The notes under the pieces are model-generated. The model had not been told where the DNA came from. It ran no database searches and saw only the letters and a program-made list of their open reading frames with translations. From NCBI RefSeq assembly GCF_003634695.1, contig NZ_RBWV01000012.1, positions 334,058 to 398,057 on the forward strand: 64,000 nt of DNA. The letters run 5' to 3'. Origin of the DNA: Motilibacter peucedani. GTDB lineage: Bacteria; Actinomycetota; Actinomycetes; Motilibacterales; Motilibacteraceae. The stretch's first letter is position 1. Each line of letters starts with the position of its first letter. The position numbers and the translations under genes were made by a program. Below are positions 17,080 through 26,807 of the stretch, piece by piece.

Positions 17080-17251
17080 GCGACGTGGCCGCCTCCGCGC
17101 CTGCCGCGGCGAGCCCCACCGGGCGTCCGCCAGGTCGCGGTAGTAGTGTGCGTGCGCCAGTAAGTGCCAGTTGTTCGGCTGATCTGCACGGTGCGGCCAC
17201 GCTCGAGCGACCTGTCCCCAGGTCCCTCGGGCGCACGCGCCGGGAGAAGGG

Positions 17252-18172
17252 TTGCGAGTGCGTCCGTACGCTCCCCGAGCCTCGCGTCACCCGCGGGGGA
17301 CCGGACCGCAGGTCCGGAGCTCGGCTCTCCGTCCACCGCTGCGGCGCGCGCTGCTGCTCGCGGCCCCGGTCGCCCTGCTGCTCGCCGGCTGCACCTCGCA
17401 GCAGGAGGGCGAGTGGAAGCGCGGCGGGCTCCCCGAGCCGGCCAGCGACAACGCGAAGACCATGCTGACGCTGTGGCAGGGCGCCTGGACCGTCGCGCTG
17501 CTCGTCGGCGCGATCGTGTGGGCGCTCATCATCGGCGCCTGCATCATCTACCGGCGCAAGGCGACCGACACCGGGCTGCCGCCGCAGGTGCGCTACAACC
17601 TGCCGGTCGAGGTGCTCTACACCACGCTCCCGATCGTCATGGTCGGCGTCTACTTCTACTTCACCGCGCAGGACCAGAACGACATCAACGAGGTCAAGGG
17701 CGACGCGACCCACCACGTGACCGTCGTCGGCAAGCGCTGGAGCTGGGACTTCAACTACCAGGAGGGCTCGCAGGGCCCCGACCAGGCGGTCTACGAGACC
17801 GGGACCGACGAGCACCGCCCGGTGCTGGTCCTCCCGGTCAACGAGAAGGTGGAGTTCACGGTCCTGACCCGTGACGTCATCCACTCGTTCTGGGTGACGC
17901 CCTTCCTCTACAAGCGCGACCTCATCCCCGGCATCACCAACCGGTTCGAGCTGACGCCCACCAAGACGGGCACGTTCCCGGGCAAGTGCGCCGAGCTCTG
18001 CGGCACCTACCACTCGCGCATGCTGTTCGACGTCAAGATCGTCAGCCACGACCAGTACGAAGCCGAGCTCCAGCGGCTGCGCGACCTCGGCCAGGTCGGC
18101 CTGCAGGGCGACCAGACCGGGCCCCGGCGCACCGGAGCGAACATCAAGAGCGAGAGCGAGACCCGGCCATGA
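17252..18172 (+). CDS. ctaC: Cytochrome c oxidase subunit II (aa3-type)
   Basis: CuA-bearing subunit of the terminal oxidase, located in the membrane with its domain outside. The 306 residues begin with a lipoprotein signal ([15 protein letters not shown]), then two transmembrane helices and the CuA domain. Copper ligands can be placed at His211, Cys246, Cys250, His254 and Met257 ([12 protein letters not shown]). Start: TTG preceded by GGGAGAAGG; a GTG 6 nt further on is equally possible. The stop overlaps ctaD by ATGA. Confidence 0.95.
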   Translation: MRVRPYAPRASRHPRGTGPQVRSSALRPPLRRALLLAAPVALLLAGCTSQQEGEWKRGGLPEPASDNAKTMLTLWQGAWTVALLVGAIVWALIIGACIIYRRKATDTGLPPQVRYNLPVEVLYTTLPIVMVGVYFYFTAQDQNDINEVKGDATHHVTVVGKRWSWDFNYQEGSQGPDQAVYETGTDEHRPVLVLPVNEKVEFTVLTRDVIHSFWVTPFLYKRDLIPGITNRFELTPTKTGTFPGKCAELCGTYHSRMLFDVKIVSHDQYEAELQRLRDLGQVGLQGDQTGPRRTGANIKSESETRP

Positions 18173-19887
18173 CGGCTCAGGCGCACCCCGAGCGGCTCAC
18201 CGAGAGCGCCATCCCGGTCCGCAAGCACAAGGGCGCCCTGATCGTCAAGTGGGCGACCTCGACCGATCACAAGGTGATCGGCTACATGTACCTCATCACC
18301 GCGTTCGGGTTCTTCCTGTTCGGCGGTGTGCTCGCCCTGGTCATGCGCACGGAGCTGGCGCGGCCGGGCCTGCAGATCGTGAGCGAGGAGCAGTACAACC
18401 AGCTCTTCACGATGCACGGCCTGGTCATGCTGCTGTTCTTCGCGACCCCGGTGTTCGTCGGGTTCGGCAACATCATCATGCCGCTGCAGATCGGCACGGC
18501 CGACGTGGCGTTCCCGCGCCTGAACATGTTCGGCTTCTACCTGTTCCTGTTCGGCGGCCTCATCACCATCTCGGGCTTCATCACCCCTGACGGCGCGGCC
18601 GACGTCGGCTGGTACATGTACACCCCGCTCTCGCTGTCGGCGTTCTCGCCGAACATCGGCACCGACCTCGCCGTCTGCGGCCTGATCATCTCCGGCCTCG
18701 GCACGATCCTCGCGGGCGTCAACTTCATCACCACGATCTTCTGCATGCGCGCGCCCGGCATGACGATGTTCCGCATGTCGATCTTCACCTGGAACATCCT
18801 GCTCACGAGCGTGCTCGTGCTCATGGCGTTCCCGGTGCTGGCCGCTGCGCTCGTGGTGCTCTACTGCGACCGCAAGCTCGGGACCCACGTCTTCGACCCG
18901 GCCAACGGCGGCGCCATCCTCTGGCAGCACCTGTTCTGGTTCTTCGGCCATCCCGAGGTCTACATCATCGCGATCCCGTTCTTCGGGATCATCAGCGAGG
19001 TCATCCCCGTCTTCAGCCGCAAGCCGATCTTCGGCTACAAGGGCCTCGTCTTCGCGACCATCGCCATCTCGGGCCTCTCGGTCAGCGTGTGGGCCCACCA
19101 CATGTACCCCACCGGAGCGGTGAACCTGCCGTTCTTCTCGTTCATGACGTTCCTCATCGCGGTGCCCACCGGGGTGAAGTTCTTCAACTGGGTCGGCACG
19201 ATGTGGCGGGGCTCGATCACGTTCGAGACGCCCATGCTGTGGGCGATCGGCTTCCTGGTCACCTTCCTCTTCGGCGGCCTGACCGGCATGATCCTCGCCT
19301 CGCCGCCGCTCGACTTCCACCTCAACGACTCCTACTTCGTCGTCGCCCACTTCCACTACGTGGTCTTCGGCACGGTCGTGTTCGCCATGTTCTCGGGCTT
19401 CTACTTCTGGTGGCCCAAGTTCACGGGCAAGATGCTCGACGAGCGCCTCGGCAAGCTGCACTTCTGGCTGCTGTTCATCGGCTTCCACACCACGTTCCTG
19501 GTCCAGCACTGGCTGGGCAACGAGGGCATGCCGCGCCGCTACGCCGACTACCTCGCCGAGGACGGCTTCACCACCCTCAACACGGTGTCGACGATCGGCG
19601 CGTTCATCCTCGGCGCCTCGATGCTGCCGTTCCTCTACAACGTGTGGAAGACCGCCAAGTACGCCCCGCGCGTGATGGTCGACGACCCGTGGGGCTACGG
19701 CGCCAGCCTCGAGTGGGCCACGTCGTGCCCGCCTCCGCGGCACAACTTCGTCGAGCTGCCGCGGATCCGCTCCGAGCGCCCGGCCTTCGACCTGCACCAC
19801 CCGGAGGTCCCGCGCGTCGACACCGCGACGCCGGGCAAGACGCTGCTCGACCAGATCGCCGGCGAGCCTGACCTCGAGGACCGCTGA
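18169..19887 (+). CDS. ctaD: Cytochrome c oxidase subunit I
   Basis: Catalytic heme a/a3-CuB subunit that reduces O2 and pumps protons. The 572 residues form twelve helices. Visible are [13 protein letters not shown] (low-spin heme ligand), [15 protein letters not shown] (CuB His and cross-linked Tyr), [10 protein letters not shown], and [18 protein letters not shown] (heme ligands). The N-terminal [16 protein letters not shown] is typical. It is coupled to ctaC by ATGA, and ctaF follows after 1 nt. In M. tuberculosis ctaD is elsewhere, but this arrangement is common in other actinobacteria. Confidence 0.97.
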   Translation: MTAQAHPERLTESAIPVRKHKGALIVKWATSTDHKVIGYMYLITAFGFFLFGGVLALVMRTELARPGLQIVSEEQYNQLFTMHGLVMLLFFATPVFVGFGNIIMPLQIGTADVAFPRLNMFGFYLFLFGGLITISGFITPDGAADVGWYMYTPLSLSAFSPNIGTDLAVCGLIISGLGTILAGVNFITTIFCMRAPGMTMFRMSIFTWNILLTSVLVLMAFPVLAAALVVLYCDRKLGTHVFDPANGGAILWQHLFWFFGHPEVYIIAIPFFGIISEVIPVFSRKPIFGYKGLVFATIAISGLSVSVWAHHMYPTGAVNLPFFSFMTFLIAVPTGVKFFNWVGTMWRGSITFETPMLWAIGFLVTFLFGGLTGMILASPPLDFHLNDSYFVVAHFHYVVFGTVVFAMFSGFYFWWPKFTGKMLDERLGKLHFWLLFIGFHTTFLVQHWLGNEGMPRRYADYLAEDGFTTLNTVSTIGAFILGASMLPFLYNVWKTAKYAPRVMVDDPWGYGASLEWATSCPPPRHNFVELPRIRSERPAFDLHHPEVPRVDTATPGKTLLDQIAGEPDLEDR

Positions 19888-19888
19888 C

Positions 19889-20284
19889 ATGAAGGTCGAA
19901 GGTCTCATCTTCGCGTCGGGCGTGGTGTTCTTCACCATCCTGGCCATCGTCTACGGCGTGATCACCGGTGACCCGACCGGCACGACCGCCCTGGCCTTCA
20001 CGGCCGGTCTGGCCGCGCTCGTCGGCTTCTACACGCTGTTCACCGGGCACCGCATCGGCGCCCGGCCCGAGGACCGGCTCGACGCCGAGATCGAGGAGAA
20101 CGCCGGCGAGCTCGGCTTCTTCAGCCCGGGCAGCCCGTGGCCGCTGGCTCTGGGCGCCTCGGTCGCCGTCGTCGCCCTCGGCCTGGTCTTCGGCTGGTGG
20201 CTCGTCGGCATGGGCGTGATCTTCCTCGGCTACTCCGTGCTGGGCCTGATCTTCGAGTACTACCGCGGCGAGCACGCGCACTAG
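19889..20284 (+). CDS. ctaF: Cytochrome c oxidase subunit IV, actinobacterial type
   Basis: A 131-residue membrane subunit specific to actinobacterial aa3 oxidase. It has four predicted helices; MKVEGLIFASGVVFFTILAIVYGVITGDPTGTTALAFTAGLAALVGFY is the characteristic N-terminal half, and it ends YYRGEHAH. The ATG begins 1 nt after the ctaD stop. It is the last gene of the ctaCDF operon and is followed by a hairpin. Confidence 0.93.
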   Translation: MKVEGLIFASGVVFFTILAIVYGVITGDPTGTTALAFTAGLAALVGFYTLFTGHRIGARPEDRLDAEIEENAGELGFFSPGSPWPLALGASVAVVALGLVFGWWLVGMGVIFLGYSVLGLIFEYYRGEHAH

Positions 20285-20303
20285 CGCTGCCCGCGCCCAG
20301 GGT

Positions 20304-20334
20304 GCGGCGGACCGGGCATCACCCGGTCTGCCGT
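20304..20334 (+). terminator. Terminator hairpin after ctaCDF
   Basis: A 13-bp stem (arms 20304-20316 and 20322-20334, two G-T pairs) with a 5-nt loop, 20 nt after the ctaF stop. No U-tract. Confidence 0.6.
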
Positions 20335-20447
20335 GCCCCTTCGCGCCTCGCTGGCGGGTCGCTGCTGGCCTTGTGCCCTGGAATGGGTGACACTGGAGGT
20401 CCGGTGGCGTGCTCGCGCCAGGCGGGGGAAGCGATGGAGGGCGCAGC

Positions 20448-21803
20448 TTGAGGCGTATCGGGACGACGGGTCCGGTGCTCGGGAACATCCGCAGCAGTGT
20501 CGTCAGCAGTGGTGTCGTCAGCGGTGCCAGCAGCCGGTCCTCCCGCGAGGCGTCCGGCTCCCCCGTGCGCGGGCGTGCCCGCTCCGCGGTCAAGGTCGTG
20601 GCCCTGCTCGGTGCTGTCGGCCTCGTGCCGGCTCTGACCGGCTGCCAGGCCAGCGACAACGCCAGTGCCGCGGTCACCTCCGCCTCCGGCTCCTCAGCCG
20701 GTGCCACGCCGGCCGGCAGCCCCACCCCGACGATCGTCCCGTCGCTCGCGCGCCTGGCGCTCTCACCCGCCAAGGGCAGCAGCGACGTGCGCCTCGACGC
20801 ACCGATCTCGGTGACCGTCACGAACGGCACCCTGCAGCGCGTCGACGTCCGTGACGCCCACGGGCCCGTCGAGGGCGCCCTGGCCGACGACGGCACGACG
20901 TGGGTGCCGGTGCACGGTCTGCTGGGCGACTCGACCTACACCGTGCGCGCCTACGCGGTCGACGCGGCCGGGCACCCCCGCTCCGGCACGAGCACCTGGA
21001 CCACCGTGCCGGTGACCAAGGTCGCCAAGACGAGCATCTCTCCGCTCTCCGGCCGCACGGTCGGCGTCGGCATGCCGCTGATCGTGCGCTTCAACAGCCC
21101 CGTGGCGGACGCCAGCAAGGCGGCGGTGCAGGCCGGCCTGCAGGTGAGCGGTACCAAGCACCTCGACGGCACCTGGTCGTGGATCAACGACTCCGAGGTG
21201 CACTACCGCACCCAGCACTACTTCCCGGCCCACAGCACCGTGACCCTCGCGGTGCACCTCAAGGGCGTCGAGCTCAGCAAGGGCGTCTGGGGCACCGAGG
21301 ACACCGACCGCACGGTCACCTACGACGTGGGCGCATCGATGGTCAGCACCGTCGACGTGAAGAAGCACCGCATGGTCGTGCGGCGCGACGGCAAGGTGTG
21401 GGGCATCTTCCCGATCACCACCGGCAAGGCGGGCTTCCGCACCCGTGGCGGCATCAAGGTGATCAGCGAGAAGTACACGATGAAGGTCATGGACGCCGCC
21501 ACCACCGGCATCAAGAAGGGTGACCCGAACTACTACAAGCTCGACGTCCCCTACGCCATGCGCATCACCAACAGCGGCGAGTTCGTGCACGCGGCGCCGT
21601 GGTCGACCGGCTCTCAGGGCCTGACCAACGTCAGCCACGGCTGCGTCGGCATGAGCCTCGCCAACGCCCACAAGCTGTTCGACGCCACCAACGTCGGCGA
21701 CGTGGTCAACGTCATCGGCTCGACCCGCAAGCTCGAGCCCCACAACGGCTGGACCGACTGGAACGTGAAGTGGTCCGACTGGGTCGAGGACAGCGCGGTC
21801 TGA
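20448..21803 (+). CDS. L,D-transpeptidase lipoprotein (YkuD domain with Ig-like repeats)
   Basis: Cell-wall enzyme expected to make 3-3 crosslinks in peptidoglycan. The 451 residues have a twin-arginine-free lipoprotein signal (AVKVVALLGAVGLVPALTGC), two Ig-like domains (about residues 90-320) and a C-terminal YkuD domain with the catalytic Cys399 in NVSHGCVGMS, plus HAAPWS. The domain order matches mycobacterial LdtA/B-type proteins. Start: TTG with GGAGGG six nt upstream; a GTG 39 nt upstream lacks a site. It is convergent with the GGDEF gene, 2 nt apart. Confidence 0.93.
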   Translation: MRRIGTTGPVLGNIRSSVVSSGVVSGASSRSSREASGSPVRGRARSAVKVVALLGAVGLVPALTGCQASDNASAAVTSASGSSAGATPAGSPTPTIVPSLARLALSPAKGSSDVRLDAPISVTVTNGTLQRVDVRDAHGPVEGALADDGTTWVPVHGLLGDSTYTVRAYAVDAAGHPRSGTSTWTTVPVTKVAKTSISPLSGRTVGVGMPLIVRFNSPVADASKAAVQAGLQVSGTKHLDGTWSWINDSEVHYRTQHYFPAHSTVTLAVHLKGVELSKGVWGTEDTDRTVTYDVGASMVSTVDVKKHRMVVRRDGKVWGIFPITTGKAGFRTRGGIKVISEKYTMKVMDAATTGIKKGDPNYYKLDVPYAMRITNSGEFVHAAPWSTGSQGLTNVSHGCVGMSLANAHKLFDATNVGDVVNVIGSTRKLEPHNGWTDWNVKWSDWVEDSAV

Positions 21804-21805
21804 TC

Positions 21806-23029
21806 TCAGCCGGCGCGCCGGCCACCGGCCAGCGGACGCGGTGACGGCTCCGTCGAGGACGCGTCGGTGGCGCCGGCCCAGGCCCGTCGCGGGCTCCGGC
21901 GCTCGGCAGCAGCTTCTCGCGCTGCGTCGGCGCCCTGCGGGGCGTCAGCGCCCTGCGGGGCGCTGACGTCCTGCTGCCCGGCCGTCACGTCGCCGTCGGG
22001 CCGCGCGCACCACACCCGGTCGCGTCCCGCCCGCTTGGCCGCGTAGAGCGCCTCGTCGGCGCGACGGTAGAGCTCGTCGGCCTCGACGGAGTCGGCGAGC
22101 GCGAGCTCGGCGACGCCGACGCTCACCGTCGCCGTGACGACTCGGCCGTCGACGGTCGCCGGCTCCTCGGCGAGCTGCAGGCGGAAGGCCTCCGCCACGT
22201 ACGCAGCGGTGCGCGCGCTGCGTCCCGGCACCAGCACCGCCAGCTCGTCGCCGCCGAGCCGGGCCGTCAGCCCGCGGGAGCCGAACTGCTCGCGCAGCAG
22301 CCGGGCGACGTGCTGCAGCACCGCGTCGCCGGCCGGGTGGCCCCATGTGTCGTTGACCGCCTTGAAGTGGTCGACGTCGGCCAGCACGAGCGAGACGGTC
22401 TCGTGCGTCGACCCCGTGCCGACCGCGGTGCGCATCGCCTGGTCGAGGGCTCGCCGGGTCGCGAGGCCCGTCAGGTCGTCGACCTCGACCTGCCGGCGCA
22501 GCTCGCCCACGAGGCGGGACTCTCGCTCGCGGGCGCGCACCAGCAGCAGGCAGAAGACCGACAACGTGGTGCCGACCGAGAACAGGTCGCTGGCTGCCGC
22601 GCCGGCCGGGCGCAGGCTGAAGACGATGACGGCGTCGGCGAGGAGCACCTCGACGAGCACCGCCAGGGCGACGCGCGGGCGCAGCTCGTAGGCCGCGAAG
22701 AGCACGGGCCAGCACAGGAAGATCTGCCCGGCCGCGCTCGAGTCGCGCGTCAGCAGGTCGAGCACGAGGCCGACGGCCACGACCATCGAGGGCACGGTGG
22801 CCCAGAAGAGCAGCGGGAGCCGGTGCGGTGCCAGGGCGAGCACGGCGGTGATGGCGGCGAGCACGGCGACGACGGCCCAGGTCGCGAGCCGTCCGGCAGC
22901 GTTGGCGCCGAAGTCGGCGACGAACAGGTTCAGCCCGCCGAGCAGCAGGCCTCCCACGGAGGCGAACACGATGCTCGAGCGGGTGGCGCTGGCCAGGTCA
23001 CGAGGCGCCAGGTGCCTCGTCGCGTTCAT
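21806..23029 (-). CDS. Membrane-bound diguanylate cyclase (GGDEF)
   Basis: Predicted to make c-di-GMP. About six membrane helices fill residues 20-165, followed by a short coiled region (RARERESRLVGELRRQVEVDDLTGLATRRALD) and a GGDEF domain with active-site ARLGGDELAVLVPG, VLADVDHFKAVNDTWGHPAGD and YRRADEALYAAKRAGRDRV. The signature Phe is Leu (GGDEL), which is usually tolerated. No PDE domain or obvious I-site RxxD is present. The last ~60 residues are a low-complexity Ala/Gly/Arg tail containing a duplicated 18-nt unit. Signal sensed unknown. Confidence 0.93.
   Translation of the reverse strand: MNATRHLAPRDLASATRSSIVFASVGGLLLGGLNLFVADFGANAAGRLATWAVVAVLAAITAVLALAPHRLPLLFWATVPSMVVAVGLVLDLLTRDSSAAGQIFLCWPVLFAAYELRPRVALAVLVEVLLADAVIVFSLRPAGAAASDLFSVGTTLSVFCLLLVRARERESRLVGELRRQVEVDDLTGLATRRALDQAMRTAVGTGSTHETVSLVLADVDHFKAVNDTWGHPAGDAVLQHVARLLREQFGSRGLTARLGGDELAVLVPGRSARTAAYVAEAFRLQLAEEPATVDGRVVTATVSVGVAELALADSVEADELYRRADEALYAAKRAGRDRVWCARPDGDVTAGQQDVSAPQGADAPQGADAAREAAAERRSPRRAWAGATDASSTEPSPRPLAGGRRAG
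21924..21959. repeat. Two tandem 18-nt units in the GGDEF protein tail
   Basis: Near-identical units 21924-21941 and 21942-21959, one mismatch, encoding repeated QGADAP on the minus strand; in frame and C-terminal to the cyclase domain. Confidence 0.8.
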
Positions 23030-23131
23030 TCCGAAGTCATCGACCCCGGACCCCCCCGTCTGAACCGTCGGCGGGGTGACCTGCGTCGTAAGCCCTTGGT
23101 CCTGGGCCCTCGACGTGCACGCCCCCCGGAA

Positions 23132-23177
23132 CGACGACCGCCCGCCCCCCGACGAGCGGGGGAGCGGGCGGTCGTCG
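23132..23177. terminator. Very strong terminator hairpin downstream of qcrB
   Basis: A perfect 14-bp stem (23132-23145 with 23164-23177), extended inward by five C-G pairs with one bulged A and a 7-nt loop. It lies 20 nt beyond the qcrB stop and ends the ctaE-qcrCAB operon. Confidence 0.8.
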
Positions 23178-23196
23178 ACCTGCTGGGCCGGGCTGG

Positions 23197-24798
23197 CTAG
23201 TGGTGGCCGGCCTCGAGCTCGCGGACCTCGGTGGGCGTGGGCGGCTCGACCCGGTCCTCGTAGAACCAGCTGGAGAGCTTCGCACGGGCCTTGCCGCCGA
23301 CCGCGAACCGTCGGGCGACGCCGTTGCGGTCGGTCGAGCTCGGCGCCTCGATCGGGCGCTGCACCTCGTGCTGGACCAGGCGCCAGCGCTCCTCGACGCT
23401 GATCGGCTCGTGCACCTCGACGAACTCGCCGTGGGGCAGCTGCATGAGGATGCCGGTCTCGCGACCGTGCAGCACCTTCTCGCGGTCACGGCGCTGCAGG
23501 CCGAGGCAGGCGCGCTTGGTGATCCAGAAGGCGAGCGGCGGGCCGATGAAGAAGAAGAAGCGGAAGAACCACGTGATCGAGTTGATCGACAGCCCGAACG
23601 TGATGGCCAGGATGTCGTTGCCACCGGCGAGCCACAGGATGGCGTAGCTCGTGATGAACAGGACGCCCAGGCCGGTGCGGACCGGCTGGTTGCGCGGACG
23701 GTCGAGGATGTGGTGCTCGGTGCGGTCGCCAGTCACCCAGGCCTCGAGGAACGGGTAGATCGCGAAGACCATGAACATCACGCCGGGGATGACCAGCGAG
23801 GGTATGAGCACGTTCCACGAGAGCGTGTGGCCCCACAGCCGCGTCTCGAGGTTGGGCATCAGGCGCAGCGACCCCTCGAGGAAGCCGATGTACCAGTCCG
23901 GCTGCGAACCTGCGCTGACCTCGGAGGGGTTGTAGGGGCCGAACAGCCACACCGGGTTGATCGGGGCGACCGCCGAGATGAAGGCGAGGACGCCGAACAC
24001 CACGAAGAAGAAGCCGCCGGCCTTCGCCGCGTAGACCGGCAGCAGCGGGAAGCCGACCACGTTGTTGTTGGTGCGCCCGGCGCCGGGGTACTGCGTGTGC
24101 TTGTGGAACACCACGAGCGCCAGGTGGGCGCCGATCAGGCCGAGGATCAGAGCCGGGATCAGCAGGATGTGGACCATGTAGAGGCGGGGGATGAGGTCCT
24201 CGCCCGGGAACTCGCCGCCGAACATGAAGAACGAGACGTAGGTGCCGACCACCGGGATCGACTTCACGACGCCGTCGGCGATGCGCAGGCCGGTGCCCGA
24301 GAGCAGGTCGTCGGGCAGCGAGTAGCCGGCGAAGCCCTCGACCAGGCCGAGGGTCAGCAGGCCGATGCCCAGCAGCCAGTTGAACTCGCGCGGCTTGCGG
24401 AACGCGCCCGTGAAGAACGTGCGGAAGGCGTGGACGACCATGCCGGCGATGAAGACCAGCGCCGCCCAGTGGTGCAGGTGGCGCATGATCAGCCCGCCGC
24501 GGATCTCGAACGAGATCTTCAGCGTCGACGCGTAGGCCTCGGACATGTGCACGTCCTTGAGCGGGACGTACGGGCCGTTGTAGGCCACCTCGGTCATCGA
24601 GGGGTTGAAGAACAGCGTCAGCCAGGTGCCCGTGAGCAGCAGGATGATGAAGCTGTAGAGCACGATCTCGCCCAACATGAACGACCAGTGGTCGGGGAAG
24701 ACCTTGCGGATGTTCTTCTTGACGATCTTGGCCAGGCCAAGGCGCTCGTCGAGGTAGCGGCCGCTCGCGTTGGCCGCCGAGTTGATCGTGACCGTCAT
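23197..24798 (-). CDS. qcrB: Cytochrome bc1 complex cytochrome b subunit
   Basis: Heme b-bearing core of menaquinol:cytochrome c reductase, the target of drugs such as Q203 in mycobacteria. The 533 residues include helix-B/D histidines (MRHLHHWAALVFIAGMVVHAFRTFF; MVHILLIPALILGLIGAHLALVVFHKHTQ) and the Qo-site region PDWYIGFLEG in place of PEWY. The actinobacterial C-terminal extension of ~120 residues is present (HGEFVEVHEPISVEERW). Start ATG is 1 nt downstream of the qcrA stop. It is the last gene of the operon. Confidence 0.97.
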   Translation of the reverse strand: MTVTINSAANASGRYLDERLGLAKIVKKNIRKVFPDHWSFMLGEIVLYSFIILLLTGTWLTLFFNPSMTEVAYNGPYVPLKDVHMSEAYASTLKISFEIRGGLIMRHLHHWAALVFIAGMVVHAFRTFFTGAFRKPREFNWLLGIGLLTLGLVEGFAGYSLPDDLLSGTGLRIADGVVKSIPVVGTYVSFFMFGGEFPGEDLIPRLYMVHILLIPALILGLIGAHLALVVFHKHTQYPGAGRTNNNVVGFPLLPVYAAKAGGFFFVVFGVLAFISAVAPINPVWLFGPYNPSEVSAGSQPDWYIGFLEGSLRLMPNLETRLWGHTLSWNVLIPSLVIPGVMFMVFAIYPFLEAWVTGDRTEHHILDRPRNQPVRTGLGVLFITSYAILWLAGGNDILAITFGLSINSITWFFRFFFFIGPPLAFWITKRACLGLQRRDREKVLHGRETGILMQLPHGEFVEVHEPISVEERWRLVQHEVQRPIEAPSSTDRNGVARRFAVGGKARAKLSSWFYEDRVEPPTPTEVRELEAGHH

Positions 24799-24799
24799 C

Positions 24800-25915
24800 T
24801 CAGCCTCGTTCCCAGAAGCTCGGACCCACGGGCTCGTGGAAGTCGCTCTGTGCTACCAAGTATCCGTCCGAGTCCACGGTGATCGCGAGTTGAGGCAGCG
24901 GGCGGGCGGCCGGCCCGAAGATCACCTTGCAGTGGCGCGTGGCGTCGAAGGTCGACTGGTGGCACGGGCAGAGCAGGTGGTGGGTCTGCTGCTCGTAGAG
25001 GCCCACCGGGCAGCCGACGTGCGTGCAGATCTTGGAGTAGGCGTAGATGCCGTCGTAGTCCCAGCCCTCGCGCGCGGCGTCGGGCTCGACGTCACCGGGG
25101 GCCAGGCGCATGACGAGCACCGCGGCCTTGGCGCGGTCGTTGAGCGTGAGGTCGAGCTCGCCGTCGGCCTGCTCCTCGCCGCCGGTGCCGGTCTGCCCGC
25201 CGGCTGTGTCGACGTTGGGCTCCTGGCTCGGCTTCTTGAAGATGCCGGGGACCACGTGGACGACGCCGCCGATCGGGACGTCCTCGGCGCGCAGCGGCTC
25301 GCCGGTGGGGTCGCGCACGAGGCGGACGCCCTTGTCCCACTTGGTGTGCGAGATCTGGTCGACCGGGCTCTCGCCGCGGTTGCGGGTCCAGAGGTCCTTG
25401 AGCGGGATGACCGCCATGAGGCCCGCGGCGCCGGTGGCGGCCGTCAGGCTCGCCCAGATCATCTTGCGCCGGGGGAGGAAGCCCGCTGCCTCGCCGCCCT
25501 CGCGCAGGACGCGCGCGGCGCCCTGGCGGTCCTCGTCGGTCGAGCGGATGGGCTTGCGGATCTCCACCATCTCTTCGTCGGACATGAGCTTCTTGGCCCA
25601 CTGGATGGCGCCCGCGCCGATGGAGAACAGCGCCAGCGCCATGCCGAGGCCCAGCGTCAGCGTCGACTTGCGGTAGTTGTCGCCGTCGGGCAGGTAGAAG
25701 GCGAAGTAGCCGACGACGAAGACGACCGTGCCGACGAGGGAGAGCAGGAACAGCAGGCTGACCTGGCGCTCCGCGCGCGCGGCGGCCTTCGGGTCGATGT
25801 CGGTGGACCGGTGCACGTGGGCGGGCAGGCCCGGGTCGGTGAACCGCTCCTCGAGCTGGCCCGCGCCGTCGCGGCGCTCGAGCGAGCCGGAGCTGTCGGT
25901 GTCGTGGGTGCTCAT
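24800..25915 (-). CDS. qcrA: Cytochrome bc1 complex Rieske iron-sulfur subunit
   Basis: Rieske [2Fe-2S] subunit of the bc1 complex. The 371 residues show three membrane helices as in actinobacteria (LLFLLSLVGTVVFVVGYFAFYL, LTLGLGMALALFSIGAGAI, and one after FLPRRKMIW) before the Rieske domain. Cluster ligands lie in CTHVGCPVG and LLCPCHQSTFD near residues 297-321. The ATG overlaps the stop of a 24-codon frame as TGATG. Confidence 0.96.
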   Translation of the reverse strand: MSTHDTDSSGSLERRDGAGQLEERFTDPGLPAHVHRSTDIDPKAAARAERQVSLLFLLSLVGTVVFVVGYFAFYLPDGDNYRKSTLTLGLGMALALFSIGAGAIQWAKKLMSDEEMVEIRKPIRSTDEDRQGAARVLREGGEAAGFLPRRKMIWASLTAATGAAGLMAVIPLKDLWTRNRGESPVDQISHTKWDKGVRLVRDPTGEPLRAEDVPIGGVVHVVPGIFKKPSQEPNVDTAGGQTGTGGEEQADGELDLTLNDRAKAAVLVMRLAPGDVEPDAAREGWDYDGIYAYSKICTHVGCPVGLYEQQTHHLLCPCHQSTFDATRHCKVIFGPAARPLPQLAITVDSDGYLVAQSDFHEPVGPSFWERG

Positions 25916-25989
25916 CAGGCGCGGTCTCTCTTCGCCGGGTCGGGAGTGAGGTCGAGGTCGGTGCCCGCGGAGGCGCTGGAGCGCGGCAT
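25915..25989 (-). CDS. Possible 24-residue coupling ORF between qcrC and qcrA
   Basis: ATG 8 nt after the qcrC stop opens a 24-codon frame (begins MPRSSASAGTDLDLTPDP, ends KRDRA) whose TGA overlaps the qcrA ATG as TGATG. It fills the only sizeable gap in an otherwise tightly overlapped operon, so it may serve translational coupling. It has no recognisable domain and only a weak GAGG upstream. It may equally be an untranslated spacer. Confidence 0.25.
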   Translation of the reverse strand: MPRSSASAGTDLDLTPDPAKRDRA

Positions 25990-25997
25990 CACGGGCC

Positions 25998-26807
25998 TCA
26001 GCGAGCCTTCTGGGCGAGCCAGACGGCGCAGGCGATGAGCAGGCCGAGCCCGGCGATCCAGCCGAACAGGCCCTCGCTCGTCGGGCCGAGCGCGCCCAGG
26101 CCGGTCAGGCCGGGGGAGGAGGTGTCCTTCGAGGCCTTGAGGTAGGCGATGATCGCGCGCTTCTGCGCCGGGGAGATCTGCGCGTCGGAGAACACCGGCA
26201 TGTTCTGCGGGCCCGTGAGCATCGCCTCGGCGACGTGCTTCGGCGAGGTGTCCAGCAGGCTGGGGGCGTACTTGCCCTGGGTCAGCGCACCGCCGGCACC
26301 CGCGAAGTTGTGGCACATCGAGCAGTTCGTCCGGAAGATCTCGCCGCCGAGGGCCGAGTTGGCCTTCGAGGGGTCGACGTCGGCCGCCGACGGGATCGAG
26401 GGGCCGGGGCCGAGGGAGGCGACGTAGGCGGCGAGGTCGTTGATCTCGTCCTGGCTGAACAGCACGCGGCCGCGGGCGGCCTGGGCCCCGGGCGCGGCGA
26501 GCGGCATGCGACCGGTGCCGACCTGGAAGTCGACCGAGGCGGCGCCCACGCCGACCAGCGACGGCCCGTTGCCCGAGCCCTCGGCCGACAGGCCGTGGCA
26601 GGTGGAGCAGTTCTGCTGGAAGAGCTGGCGGCCGCGGTCGGCGCTGCCGACGCCCTCGGTGGCCGCCCGGGTGCTGGGCGCGAACACCGCGTAGGCGCCC
26701 GCCATCAGCGACAGGGCGACGAGCAGCAGGAGGAACGTGCCGACCGGGCGGCGGCGCAGCGGGGTGCGCGGCGCGGGTGCGGAGAGGGAGGTCACGGCGG
26801 TGCTCAC
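25998..26807 (-). CDS. qcrC: Cytochrome bc1 complex diheme cytochrome c subunit
   Basis: Membrane-anchored diheme cytochrome c that passes electrons from the Rieske protein directly to CuA of CtaC, replacing soluble cytochrome c in actinobacteria. The 269 residues have an N-terminal membrane/signal helix ([19 protein letters not shown]), two heme c sites (NCSTCH, NCSMCH) with distal Met-containing segments, and a C-terminal helix ([21 protein letters not shown]). The GTG overlaps the ctaE stop as GTGA. Confidence 0.96.
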   Translation of the reverse strand: MSTAVTSLSAPAPRTPLRRRPVGTFLLLLVALSLMAGAYAVFAPSTRAATEGVGSADRGRQLFQQNCSTCHGLSAEGSGNGPSLVGVGAASVDFQVGTGRMPLAAPGAQAARGRVLFSQDEINDLAAYVASLGPGPSIPSAADVDPSKANSALGGEIFRTNCSMCHNFAGAGGALTQGKYAPSLLDTSPKHVAEAMLTGPQNMPVFSDAQISPAQKRAIIAYLKASKDTSSPGLTGLGALGPTSEGLFGWIAGLGLLIACAVWLAQKAR

